Assembly (NCBI GenBank): GCA_016720745.1
Contig: JADKKA010000001.1
Location: 372,001 to 436,000 of the forward strand
Source of the DNA: Chitinophagaceae bacterium
GTDB lineage: Bacteria > Bacteroidota > Bacteroidia > Chitinophagales > Chitinophagaceae
Length of the DNA: 64,000 bases
Direction of reading: 5' to 3'
The notes under the pieces are model-generated. The model was not told the DNA's origin and did no database searches. It worked only from the letters and a program-made list of their open reading frames with translations. Made by a program: the position numbers and the translations under genes. Below are positions 33,119-41,270 of the stretch, piece by piece (the stretch's first letter is position 1; each line of letters opens with the position of its first letter).

Positions 33119-35944
33119 ATGCCAAAAGACAATTCGATCCAATCGGTACTCATTATCGGCTCCGGACCCATCATTATCGGTCAGGCTTGTGAATTTGATT
33201 ATTCCGGCACCCAGGCCGCCCGGAGTTTACGGGAAGAAGGAGTGAAAGTGATTCTGATCAACAGCAACCCGGCCACCATTATGACGGACCCCATGATGGC
33301 AGACCGGGTTTATCTTTTGCCCCTCACTGTTGAAAGTATTGAACAGATTCTTCAGGAAAATCAAATCGATGCGGTGCTTCCCACTATGGGAGGACAAACG
33401 GCATTGAACCTGGCCAAGGAAGCCGAAGATCTTGGTTTGTGGAAACAATACAATGTGCGACTGATCGGGGTGGATATTAAAGCCATTGATAAAGCAGAAG
33501 ACCGGGAAAAATTCCGCCAATGGATGATCCAGCTGGGCGTGAAAGTGGCCCAGGCTAAGACTGCCAATTCCTTCCTCGAAGGCAAGGAGTTTGCACAGGA
33601 AATCGGTTTCCCCCTGGTGATCCGGCCCTCTTTTACGCTGGGTGGTACCGGTGGTGGTTTTGTTCATGATAAAGATGAACTGGATGAAGCATTGAACCGC
33701 GGACTCCAGGCCTCCCCGATCCATGAAGTGCTGGTAGAAAAAGCAGTATTGGGCTGGAAGGAATTTGAGCTGGAATTATTACGTGATGCCGCTGATAATG
33801 TATGTATCATTTGTACCGTAGAGAATTTCGATCCCATGGGCGTACATACCGGTGATTCTATTACGGTAGCTCCGGCCATGACCCTTAGCGATACCGCCAT
33901 GCAGCTGATGCGCAACACTGCCATCATGATGATGCGTGACCTCGGCAATTTTGCCGGAGGCTGTAATGTGCAGTTTGCCCTGAACCCGGATAATGAAGAG
34001 ATCATCGCGATTGAAATCAATCCCCGGGTAAGCCGTTCCTCTGCCCTGGCGAGTAAGGCCACCGGTTATCCCATTGCTAAAATAGCAGCCAAACTGGCCA
34101 TTGGTTATCACCTGGATGAACTGGAGAACCAGATCACCAAAACCACTTCCGCTTATTTTGAACCTGCGCTGGACTATGTGATTGTTAAAATCCCCCGCTG
34201 GAATTTTGACAAATTCAAAGGTGCCAATGATACCCTCGGTTTACAAATGAAAAGTGTGGGCGAGGTAATGGCCATCGGAAGAAGTTTTACCGAAGCAGTA
34301 CAAAAAGCCTGTCAGAGCCTGGAAAATAATGCAGTTGGCCTTGGCTACTATGGCAAGAGCCTGATGCATGCAGATGACCTGCTGGAATATATCAAGACCC
34401 CGAAATGGGACCGGATTTTCAGAATCAAGGATGCCCTGATGGCCGGTATTTCTGTAAGTACGATTTCAAAAGCCACCAACGGTATCGATCGCTGGTTCCT
34501 CTATGAAATCCAGAAGATTTGTAACCTGGAAAAGGAAATCGCCAAATACGATCTGGCCGACCTGCCGCTCGACCTGTTGCGGGAAGCAAAGGTCAACGGA
34601 TTTAGTGATGAACAAATCAGCCGGATCCTGGAACATGGTGACGAAGAAGATATTTATAACAAGAGAAAGGCAGCCGGTATTACCCGGGTGTATAAAATGG
34701 TGGATACCTGCAGCGCGGAATTTGAAGCGAAGACCCCTTATTTCTATTCCACTTTTGAAGAAGGGAATGTCAACGAAAGCAAGGTATCAGATCGTAAAAA
34801 AATCATTGTACTCGGCAGCGGCCCCAATCGTATTGGCCAGGGAATTGAATTCGATTATTGCTGTGTTCACGGCTTACTGGCGATCAAGGAATGTGGGTAT
34901 GAAGCCATCATGGTGAATTGCAATCCTGAAACCGTTTCCACTGATTTCGATATGGCCGATAAGCTCTACTTCGAACCGGTGTACTGGGAACATCTCTGGG
35001 AACTGATTGAACATGAAAAGCCCTATGGCGTCATTGTGCAGCTGGGCGGACAAACAGCCCTGAAACTGGCAGAGAAACTCCATGCGAAAGGAATAAAGAT
35101 CATCGGTACTTCTTATGACAGTCTGGATATTGCGGAAGATCGTGGCCGCTTCAGTGATATGCTCAAATCACTGGATATTCCTTACCCTGATTATGGTACG
35201 GCTTATTCAGTAGATGATGCCATCACGGTTGCCAACAAAGTGGGTTATCCGGTACTGGTACGTCCTTCTTATGTACTGGGCGGACAAAGAATGCGGATCG
35301 TGATCAATGACGAAGAAGTGGAAAAAGCAGTGGTAAGTCTGCTCAAACATATACCCGGAAATAAGATCCTGATCGATCATTTCCTCGATCGTTGCCAGGA
35401 AGCTGAGATTGATGCGATTTGTGACGGGGAGAAATTCCATGTCATGGGAATTATGGAACATATTGAACCAGCCGGTATCCATTCGGGCGACAGTAATGCC
35501 GTACTACCTGCATTCAACCTCTCTCCGCTGGAAATACAGGACATGGTGGACTATGCCAAGAAAATTGCCCTCGCACTCCAGGTAAAAGGATTGATCAATA
35601 TTCAGTTTGCCATTAAAGAGGGCAGGGTATTCGTGATTGAGGCCAATCCGAGGGCCTCCCGTACCACTCCCTTTATTGCCAAAGCCTATGGCAAACCCTA
35701 CCTGAACTATGCCACCAAGGTCATGCTCGGTGAAATCAGTGTGGGTGATATACCGGAAGAAAAGCACCTGGATGGATTTGCGATCAAAGAGCCGGTATTC
35801 AGCTTTAATAAATTCCCGGGAGTGAGTAAGGAACTGGGGCCTGAAATGAAATCAACAGGTGAAGCGATCCGCTTTATCAAAAACCTGAGAGATCCCTATT
35901 TCAGACAATTGTACAAAGACAGGAGCATGTACCTGAGTAAATAA
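33119..35944 (+). CDS. carB: Carbamoyl-phosphate synthase large subunit, short form
   Basis: 941 residues with two ATP-grasp halves. The first starts SVLIIGSGPIIIGQACEFDYSGTQAARSL and includes RPSFTLGGTGGGF; the second starts IIVLGSGPNRIGQGIEFDYCCVH and includes RPSYVLGGQRMRIV. Metal/ATP residues appear in EINPRVSRSSALASKATGYP and EANPRASRTTPFIAKAYG. It makes carbamoyl phosphate for pyrimidines and arginine with the CarA glutaminase, which is not in this window. The C-terminus stops at FRQLYKDRSMYLSK, before the MGS-like allosteric domain of about 130 residues found in E. coli CarB (1073 residues). A terminator follows directly. Confidence 0.95.
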   Translation: MPKDNSIQSVLIIGSGPIIIGQACEFDYSGTQAARSLREEGVKVILINSNPATIMTDPMMADRVYLLPLTVESIEQILQENQIDAVLPTMGGQTALNLAKEAEDLGLWKQYNVRLIGVDIKAIDKAEDREKFRQWMIQLGVKVAQAKTANSFLEGKEFAQEIGFPLVIRPSFTLGGTGGGFVHDKDELDEALNRGLQASPIHEVLVEKAVLGWKEFELELLRDAADNVCIICTVENFDPMGVHTGDSITVAPAMTLSDTAMQLMRNTAIMMMRDLGNFAGGCNVQFALNPDNEEIIAIEINPRVSRSSALASKATGYPIAKIAAKLAIGYHLDELENQITKTTSAYFEPALDYVIVKIPRWNFDKFKGANDTLGLQMKSVGEVMAIGRSFTEAVQKACQSLENNAVGLGYYGKSLMHADDLLEYIKTPKWDRIFRIKDALMAGISVSTISKATNGIDRWFLYEIQKICNLEKEIAKYDLADLPLDLLREAKVNGFSDEQISRILEHGDEEDIYNKRKAAGITRVYKMVDTCSAEFEAKTPYFYSTFEEGNVNESKVSDRKKIIVLGSGPNRIGQGIEFDYCCVHGLLAIKECGYEAIMVNCNPETVSTDFDMADKLYFEPVYWEHLWELIEHEKPYGVIVQLGGQTALKLAEKLHAKGIKIIGTSYDSLDIAEDRGRFSDMLKSLDIPYPDYGTAYSVDDAITVANKVGYPVLVRPSYVLGGQRMRIVINDEEVEKAVVSLLKHIPGNKILIDHFLDRCQEAEIDAICDGEKFHVMGIMEHIEPAGIHSGDSNAVLPAFNLSPLEIQDMVDYAKKIALALQVKGLINIQFAIKEGRVFVIEANPRASRTTPFIAKAYGKPYLNYATKVMLGEISVGDIPEEKHLDGFAIKEPVFSFNKFPGVSKELGPEMKSTGEAIRFIKNLRDPYFRQLYKDRSMYLSK

Positions 35945-35977
35945 GCGACCAACAGCCTGTCAGAAAATCATAAAGGA

Positions 35978-36008
35978 AAACCCCTTACAGTAGCACTGTA
36001 AGGGGTTT
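35978..36008 (+). terminator. Intrinsic terminator after carB
   Basis: AAACCCCTTACAG (35978-35990) pairs with CTGTAAGGGGTTT (35996-36008) around five bases. It lies 34 bases after the carB stop. The following 280 bases are AT-rich and without a convincing gene; they probably hold the promoter of the 36292 gene. Confidence 0.85.
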
Positions 36009-36291
36009 CAGGTTTAATGGTTAATGGTCTGAGAACAGCAGTTGGTTTTGGTTGTGATAATGCTGTTACTGGTGGCTTGTATTCAATAATTTGGTACCAT
36101 AAAGCTAAGATTCGCCTGCCCCGGGCCGATTACAATTTTTAAATAATATTTGGTTCATTATTTTATACTTTTATTGAAAAATAAATTTTAACTACTGATT
36201 ATCATACTATTACATGATAAACAGTTTCCTATGATTTGGTTCATCTATTTCATTTTTTCGTAATTTACGCAACTAAATAACCTGCAAAAAA

Positions 36292-37863
36292 ATGGCTTCT
36301 GATTTAATATGGCGTTTTGTCCATGCAATGAGCAGCGGGGAAAAACTTTTTTTCAAAAGGAATTTTTCCGGAGCCGCCTCCGATAAACAGCCCCTGCACC
36401 TGCAGTTATTTGATGCAATTGCCAGTCAGAAAAAATACAATGAGGATGCCATTCTTAAAAAATGCGCCCCGGCCCTGCATGCAAAGAATATTGCTTACCA
36501 GCGGCATTACCTGCACCAGCAGCTTTGTGAAGCACTGCTGACCTATGATAGCCGGAAGAATGCAGGTGATGATTTATACCGGATGATTCAGCTGGTAAGA
36601 CTATACCGGAAAAAGGGATTACTCGAGGAAGCACATGCCACCTGGAAAAAAGCAGTACCACTGGCCCGCAGCCTGGAATCTTTTGCTATGCTGAATCTGT
36701 TGAAAACAGAGTTTGAAAAGATGGTACTGTTCAGCAGTCTGCATACCAGTTACGATGAATTGTTTTCCATATTTGGCGAGAAGGTCATGAGCTATGAAAC
36801 TTATGCGGAGATGATTACCCTTCGCGATATTTATACGGAAACCCTGCTCCTGAAACGGAAAGCGCACTATGATATTGATGAAGCGCTCAGCGAAAAGATT
36901 TACTCCCTGTTGGAAAATATTGGCCGTTGTACTCCTCCTTCCGCCAACCAGTCATTCTGGTATGGCCACTACTACCGGATGAGCCGGGCCGTGCTGCTCT
37001 ACCTGCTGGGTGAAATCAAAGTATCACTGGAATTACTGCAGGAAGTTCTGAGCGACTGGAAAAAAAATAACCGCTTCCTCAGCTCTCATGGTGAATATTA
37101 TATCGAAGTACTCTATATGATCAACTATGCAGGTATCCTGCAGGGTTCCTATGATTATGTCAGAACTGTATTCAATGACCCCTTGAATAAACTACTGGAT
37201 GAACCGATACAAAGGGCCAATTTCGAAGCCATCAAATACCTGGCCCTGAACAAGATTCTCAATAAAACCGCCCGTTATGATGAGGTAAAAAAACTGGTGA
37301 CACAGATGAAGAACCGCTATCTCAGCTGGGAGCCCTTACTGAATGCCGATCTGAACCGTACCGTTAATCTCTCTCTCGGGATTGGCTTTTTTGTACTGGA
37401 ACAATACAATGATGCACTCTATTTTACCAAACGAGGGATTCAATGGTTCCGGGACGGGGTGCGGGATGAACATACACCGGTAGCCCGTATCCTCTTACTG
37501 CTGATCAGTTATTCCATGAATGACAGCAGCCTTTTTGATTCCGAATACCGTTCCACCCATGCCTATTTCTTAAAAAGGAAAAAGAAGCAGCCCTTTGAAA
37601 CAGCACTTGTGCAGTGTCTGCACCGGACATTTTACATGAAAGACAGCAGGAAAAAAGCAGAAGAATACAAAAAAGCCCTGGAAGTATTTGAAGCAAACGA
37701 TACCAATTCTGTGCAGCAGATGAGCGTGAGTATTTTCAATTATCCGGGCTGGTTGAAAAGCAGGGTGGAAAGAATATCTTACCGGCAACTGGTGGAAAGA
37801 AATGTTCGCACAGCCGGCCTGGAAAAAACCACTGATTTATCATCCATGGTTCCCGTACTATAA
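36292..37863 (+). CDS. Large alpha-solenoid (TPR-like) protein of unknown function
   Basis: 523 residues, soluble, almost wholly helical. It opens MASDLIWRFVHAMSSGEKLFFKRNF, then HLQLFDAIASQKKYNEDAILKKC. This layout (SxxEKxxFK, then LFDAI...YDEAxLLKK) is seen in a Bacteroidota-specific group of unnamed proteins. Helical hairpins of about 35-40 residues follow (for example EEAHATWKKAVPLARSLESF, YNDALYFTKRGIQWFRDG). No enzymatic motif, signal or membrane segment. Its stop is 5 bases from the convergent response-regulator stop. A scaffold or tethering role is plausible but unproven. Confidence 0.8.
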   Translation: MASDLIWRFVHAMSSGEKLFFKRNFSGAASDKQPLHLQLFDAIASQKKYNEDAILKKCAPALHAKNIAYQRHYLHQQLCEALLTYDSRKNAGDDLYRMIQLVRLYRKKGLLEEAHATWKKAVPLARSLESFAMLNLLKTEFEKMVLFSSLHTSYDELFSIFGEKVMSYETYAEMITLRDIYTETLLLKRKAHYDIDEALSEKIYSLLENIGRCTPPSANQSFWYGHYYRMSRAVLLYLLGEIKVSLELLQEVLSDWKKNNRFLSSHGEYYIEVLYMINYAGILQGSYDYVRTVFNDPLNKLLDEPIQRANFEAIKYLALNKILNKTARYDEVKKLVTQMKNRYLSWEPLLNADLNRTVNLSLGIGFFVLEQYNDALYFTKRGIQWFRDGVRDEHTPVARILLLLISYSMNDSSLFDSEYRSTHAYFLKRKKKQPFETALVQCLHRTFYMKDSRKKAEEYKKALEVFEANDTNSVQQMSVSIFNYPGWLKSRVERISYRQLVERNVRTAGLEKTTDLSSMVPVL

Positions 37864-37868
37864 ACTAC

Positions 37869-38528
37869 TCAGACTTCTACCAGTGCATTCCGGATGGCAT
37901 AAAGCACCAGACCAACGCGGCTATGCACTTTCAATTTGGTAAAGAGTGCCTGCCGGTAATCATCCACTGTACGGGGACTCAGGTTCATTTTTTCTGCAAT
38001 ATCCTTGTAGGACAGTTCGGAACAAACCCAGCGCAATAATTCCTTTTCTCTTTCAACCAGGAATACAGGCTTCTCATCCAGTTCAGTGTATTTATTCAGT
38101 CCGCTTACCAGCTTGCCCGAAACATAATCTGATAAATACACGTTTTTTGCGACGATGGCATCAAGGGCTTTTTTCAACTCTTCCGGGTCCGTATTTTTCA
38201 ACAGATACCCTTTGGCACCTAAACGGAACATTTTGATAATGGTTCTTTCATCACTCAGCATGGACAGCACAAGCACCCGGATATGCGGATAGTTTTTATG
38301 CAGCCACTGCGTAGTCTGGAATCCGTCCATTTCAGGCATATTCACATCCAGCAATACAATATCGGGAACCAGGTGCTGCTGAATTTTATCTTTTAAGTCC
38401 CGGCCATTATCCGCTTCCGCCAGCACTTCATAGCCTTCCAGTGTACCTACCAGTCTGGATAATGCATTCCGCATCAACACATGATCATCCGCAACAATCA
38501 CTTTGACTTTCCTGACCGCTTTACTCAT
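37869..38528 (-). CDS. NarL/FixJ-type response regulator
   Basis: 219 residues. The receiver domain (KVKVIVADDHVLMRNALSRL) has the acidic pair at residues 14-15, phosphoacceptor Asp61 in VPDIVLLDVNMPEMDG and Lys in GYLLKNTDPEELKKAL. The C-terminal LuxR-type helix-turn-helix reads LSYKDIAEKMNLSPRTVDDYRQALFTKLKVHSRVGLVLYA. It should bind DNA when phosphorylated by the histidine kinase encoded one base upstream. Targets are unknown; the neighbours of the cluster are obvious candidates. Confidence 0.94.
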   Translation of the reverse strand: MSKAVRKVKVIVADDHVLMRNALSRLVGTLEGYEVLAEADNGRDLKDKIQQHLVPDIVLLDVNMPEMDGFQTTQWLHKNYPHIRVLVLSMLSDERTIIKMFRLGAKGYLLKNTDPEELKKALDAIVAKNVYLSDYVSGKLVSGLNKYTELDEKPVFLVEREKELLRWVCSELSYKDIAEKMNLSPRTVDDYRQALFTKLKVHSRVGLVLYAIRNALVEV

Positions 38529-38529
38529 A

Positions 38530-39330
38530 TTATAGATTAGATATAAATTTCACTTCCAGTCTTGTGCCTTTATTAAAATTACTGACTACTTTCAGTTCCG
38601 CCCCCATTAGTTTAGCCCGGTTGAACATACTTTTCAATCCCACCCCCTTACCGGAGGAGAGGGAGGAGCGAACCTGCTCTACATCAAATCCTTTTCCGTT
38701 ATCCTCCACGCTCATGACAAAAATACCATCCGGATGGTAAGTCAGGCTGACCATTATATGGGTGGCAGCAGAATGTTTGATGATATTATTGAGCATTTCC
38801 TGGAACATCCGGAAGAGGAAAATCTCCGTCTTTTCCGGTAACCTGAATTCATCACCCGTTACTGTAAACTCAGTTTCATACATCCCGGTATTTTTCACAG
38901 CCAGCAGCTCATAACTGATCGATTCTGCCAGCCCCAGGTCAGTGATCCGGTCTGTATACAAACTCTTGGTGATATTGGACAGATCAATGATGGCCTTGTT
39001 CAGTACTTTCTGGGAATGACTCACCAGCGGAGCCGCCTTATGGTCTTTCTCCAGCGGCAGGGTAGATAAAGAGAGTTTTACCACAGAAAGTAACTGGCCG
39101 ATATTATCATGCAGCTCCTGTGAAATCGACCGGAAAGCATTTTCCTGGATCTCCAGCTGCGAGTGCAGCACTTCTTTTTCATACATATCTTTTACCCGGG
39201 CCATTTCCTGATCCTGCTTTTGTTGCCGGCGCCTGTATAAAATAAGCGTACCGATAATAAAACTGACCAGCAAAAGTCCCAGTAGAATACCTATGATGAC
39301 AATGAAATAGAGTTCCTGGTTCTGCTGCAT
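38530..39330 (-). CDS. Minimal membrane histidine kinase (HisKA_3 type)
   Basis: 266 residues. A single N-terminal helix (LYFIVIIGILLGLLLVSFIIGTLILY) is followed by a short coiled coil and the dimerisation/phosphoacceptor block ISQELHDNIGQLLSVVKLSL with His74. The ATPase domain has EMLNNIIKHSAATHI (N box), VEDNGKGFD (G1) and GKGVGLKSMFNRAKLMGA (G2). There is no extracellular sensor domain, so the signal must come from the membrane or a partner. Its first 40 bases overlap the end of the gene for a multi-helix membrane protein, suggesting translational coupling. It pairs with the NarL-type regulator next to it. Confidence 0.93.
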   Translation of the reverse strand: MQQNQELYFIVIIGILLGLLLVSFIIGTLILYRRRQQKQDQEMARVKDMYEKEVLHSQLEIQENAFRSISQELHDNIGQLLSVVKLSLSTLPLEKDHKAAPLVSHSQKVLNKAIIDLSNITKSLYTDRITDLGLAESISYELLAVKNTGMYETEFTVTGDEFRLPEKTEIFLFRMFQEMLNNIIKHSAATHIMVSLTYHPDGIFVMSVEDNGKGFDVEQVRSSLSSGKGVGLKSMFNRAKLMGAELKVVSNFNKGTRLEVKFISNL

Positions 39331-39944
39331 AAATAGGCTATGGTGAAAAGTAAATACAGAAAACTGTTCAATAAATAATTGATTCCACTAAATGTTTCTA
39401 GTTCAATAACAATCCATTTACTCCAAATATTCATCAACCCCCAAAGCGGAAATCCACAACAATAAAAGAAAAGCAAGCCGGCACAAATCCAGAATGCCGG
39501 GTTGTTCTCCAGTTTACCTGCACCGGGAATTCTGAAAATTTCATAAAAGTACCTGACACAAAAACTCGCAATAATCAGGCAACCGGCGGCGTAAGTGGTT
39601 GTGTGAAAGGTGTTAACTCCCTGTACAAACAGAATATTCAATACGGCAAGTAATCCGTAAATGCCTGCAGCGTACCTGGCAAGATTTTTTATTTTCCTTA
39701 CCTGGATTATAAAGCTTATCAAAAAAAGGTAGAAACAAAATTCAAACGCAGAGAAAAAATTATAAATAACAATATTAGATTTATTGATAGAAGAGAGGTA
39801 ATTAGCATAGGCTTCTACACATAAAGTAAGAAACAGAAATGGTGAAAAAATTTTTAGATAGAACTGAGAATTTTTTTTGAGTTTATAGATGCTGACAAGA
39901 AAACTAAGCGCTATAAAGTAAATATAAACAGGAAGAAAGTCCAT
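39291..39944 (-). CDS. Six- or seven-helix membrane protein, putative sensor partner of the histidine kinase
   Basis: 217 residues, predominantly hydrophobic, with helices around YIYFIALSFLVSIY, YLKIFSPFLFLTLCVEAYA, NFFSAFEFCFYLFLISFII, YAAGIYGLLAVLNILFVQ, TYAAGCLIIASFCVRYFYEIF, AFWICAGLLFFYCCGFPLWG and FLYLLFTIAYLCS. It contains several Cys but no recognised enzymatic motif. Its 3' end overlaps the kinase start by 40 bases. Such an arrangement, a multi-helix protein coupled to a kinase lacking its own sensor domain, suggests it supplies signal detection. Base composition is AT-richer than the flanking genes. Confidence 0.78.
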   Translation of the reverse strand: MDFLPVYIYFIALSFLVSIYKLKKNSQFYLKIFSPFLFLTLCVEAYANYLSSINKSNIVIYNFFSAFEFCFYLFLISFIIQVRKIKNLARYAAGIYGLLAVLNILFVQGVNTFHTTTYAAGCLIIASFCVRYFYEIFRIPGAGKLENNPAFWICAGLLFFYCCGFPLWGLMNIWSKWIVIELETFSGINYLLNSFLYLLFTIAYLCSRTRNSISLSS

Positions 39945-39980
39945 AGTTAGATTAAGTTGCTAAAGTAGTATATAAAACAA

Positions 39981-40001
39981 GACCTCCCTTGTGGGGAGGT
40001 C
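39981..40001 (-). terminator. Hairpin downstream of the 40026 gene
   Basis: GACCTCCC (39981-39988) pairs with GGGAGGTC (39994-40001) around five bases. On the minus strand it follows the stop of the 40026 gene and precedes the membrane-protein gene, so it could attenuate readthrough into the kinase unit. Confidence 0.65.
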
Positions 40002-40025
40002 CTGGGGGTTAATAGGCTTTAAAAT

Positions 40026-40502
40026 TCAGACGATGATTAACCCATCATCGCCTTTATCCACGATCGTAATGCCGAGATCATCCATTCCATCTCCGGTATT
40101 GCAGTAAGGTGGGCAAGGGCGACCAACATTATAAGCAAGAATGCTTGTGCCTTCCTTTGTACTGATGTACATGTCTTTATTGATCTCCCCGTTCGCGGTT
40201 TCTTTCTGCCTGGTACCCACCATCACAATGGTCTGACGGCCGGCATACAATGGTTTTTCTGCATATTCGGTATCGTAAGCCCCAAAGTAGAAACGAATGC
40301 CATCTCCCCCATGGTTCTTCAGCTTCTCCAGGAAACCTTCCACATCTTCCAGACTGAACCATACACTCAGGGAATCAGGCTTTCCAATCCGCTTTGAATT
40401 CTGCACCCAACGCTGTTCCCTGTAATTGCGGCGAACGGTTTCAACATGTTCAGTACCAACAAATTTTCCAACTTTACCTGATTTCTTTTCTACTGTTGTC
40501 AT
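40026..40502 (-). CDS. Uncharacterised protein with conserved GIRFYFG and PCPPYC segments
   Basis: 158 residues from the ATG at 40502 (MTTVEKKSGKVGKFVGTEHV); the frame is open further up but has no better start. No signal peptide. Features are WVQNSKRIGKPDSLSVWFSLEDVEGFLEKL, GIRFYFGAYDTEY, QTIVMVGTRQKE and GRPCPPYCNTGDG, ending in an acidic strand (DLGITIVDKGDDGLIIV). The PCPPYC pair of cysteines recalls a metal- or redox-active site. I have a general impression of small Bacteroidota proteins with a GxRFYfG core and a C-terminal CP..C near kinase genes, but cannot name a family. AT-rich upstream DNA (40503-40753) separates it from the DinB gene. Confidence 0.72.
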   Translation of the reverse strand: MTTVEKKSGKVGKFVGTEHVETVRRNYREQRWVQNSKRIGKPDSLSVWFSLEDVEGFLEKLKNHGGDGIRFYFGAYDTEYAEKPLYAGRQTIVMVGTRQKETANGEINKDMYISTKEGTSILAYNVGRPCPPYCNTGDGMDDLGITIVDKGDDGLIIV

Positions 40503-40753
40503 AGCTTTAATTTTTAAGGTTTGCTCAAGTTTGATTAACCCTGTAAAGCTATTTGCCAATATTTCTCAAAACCTCAGTTAAAACAATGAGAATTAATCAA
40601 TTACAAATTATAATTATTTATAAATAGAAGATAATCAAATCTATACGGGTAAAAAATGGAAAAAAATACCGGAAGAATACCGGAAAAAAACCGTGAAAAT
40701 ATTATCAAAATTACCCGTCAAATTACGGCCCTTACTTATTCAATTCCTTGCAG

Positions 40754-41224
40754 ATGAACAAAGAAATACAATCCATTGCAAAAAGAATCGCCAATGTGAT
40801 CAGTGGTGAACCCTGGTTTGGTGAATCCATTTTATCCCTGCTCCGGGAAATTGACCCATCCAAAACAGGATTGAAACCTCCGGGTGCTTCTCATAACATG
40901 AAAGCCCTGCTCTGGCATATGAATACCTGGGCCACATTCATTTTAGACCGTATAGAGAAAAAACCTTTCGACCCCGATGCCCTTGCCCTTAACGACTGGC
41001 GTACTTTACAACCCCGTACCCATACCTGGGAAAATGGAATGATCAGGTTCCAAAAAATCCACCAGAAAATTATCAGCCGCCTGCAAAAAATAAAAGATGA
41101 CCAGTGGCTGCTGGAAAAAGTGGAAGGCCGGAATTATGATTTTGCATTCCTGCTGAATGGATTAACAGAACATGCCATTTACCATACCGGCCAAATTGTA
41201 CTCCTGAATAAAATGCTCCGTTAA
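40754..41224 (+). CDS. DinB-like four-helix protein
   Basis: 156 residues from the ATG at 40754 (MNKEIQSIAKRIANVISGEPWFGESILSLL). SHNMKALLWHMNTWATFILDRIE supplies the first His of the DinB metal site, and NGLTEHAIYHTGQIVLLNKML supplies the second and third (H...YHTGQ). The DinB/YfiT fold binds a divalent metal; members include thiol transferases such as bacillithiol S-transferases. It is 46 bases upstream of comEC on the same strand. A detoxification role is inferred from the fold only. Confidence 0.85.
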   Translation: MNKEIQSIAKRIANVISGEPWFGESILSLLREIDPSKTGLKPPGASHNMKALLWHMNTWATFILDRIEKKPFDPDALALNDWRTLQPRTHTWENGMIRFQKIHQKIISRLQKIKDDQWLLEKVEGRNYDFAFLLNGLTEHAIYHTGQIVLLNKMLR

Positions 41225-41270
41225 CTGTACGATTACTGGGAGAAAGTGAGGCCCCTTCGTAGTTTCCGGT

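Noticed and set aside
33227..33724. 165-codon minus-strand frame opposite carB
   Set aside because: Overlaps conserved ATP-grasp codons on the other strand; shadow frame.
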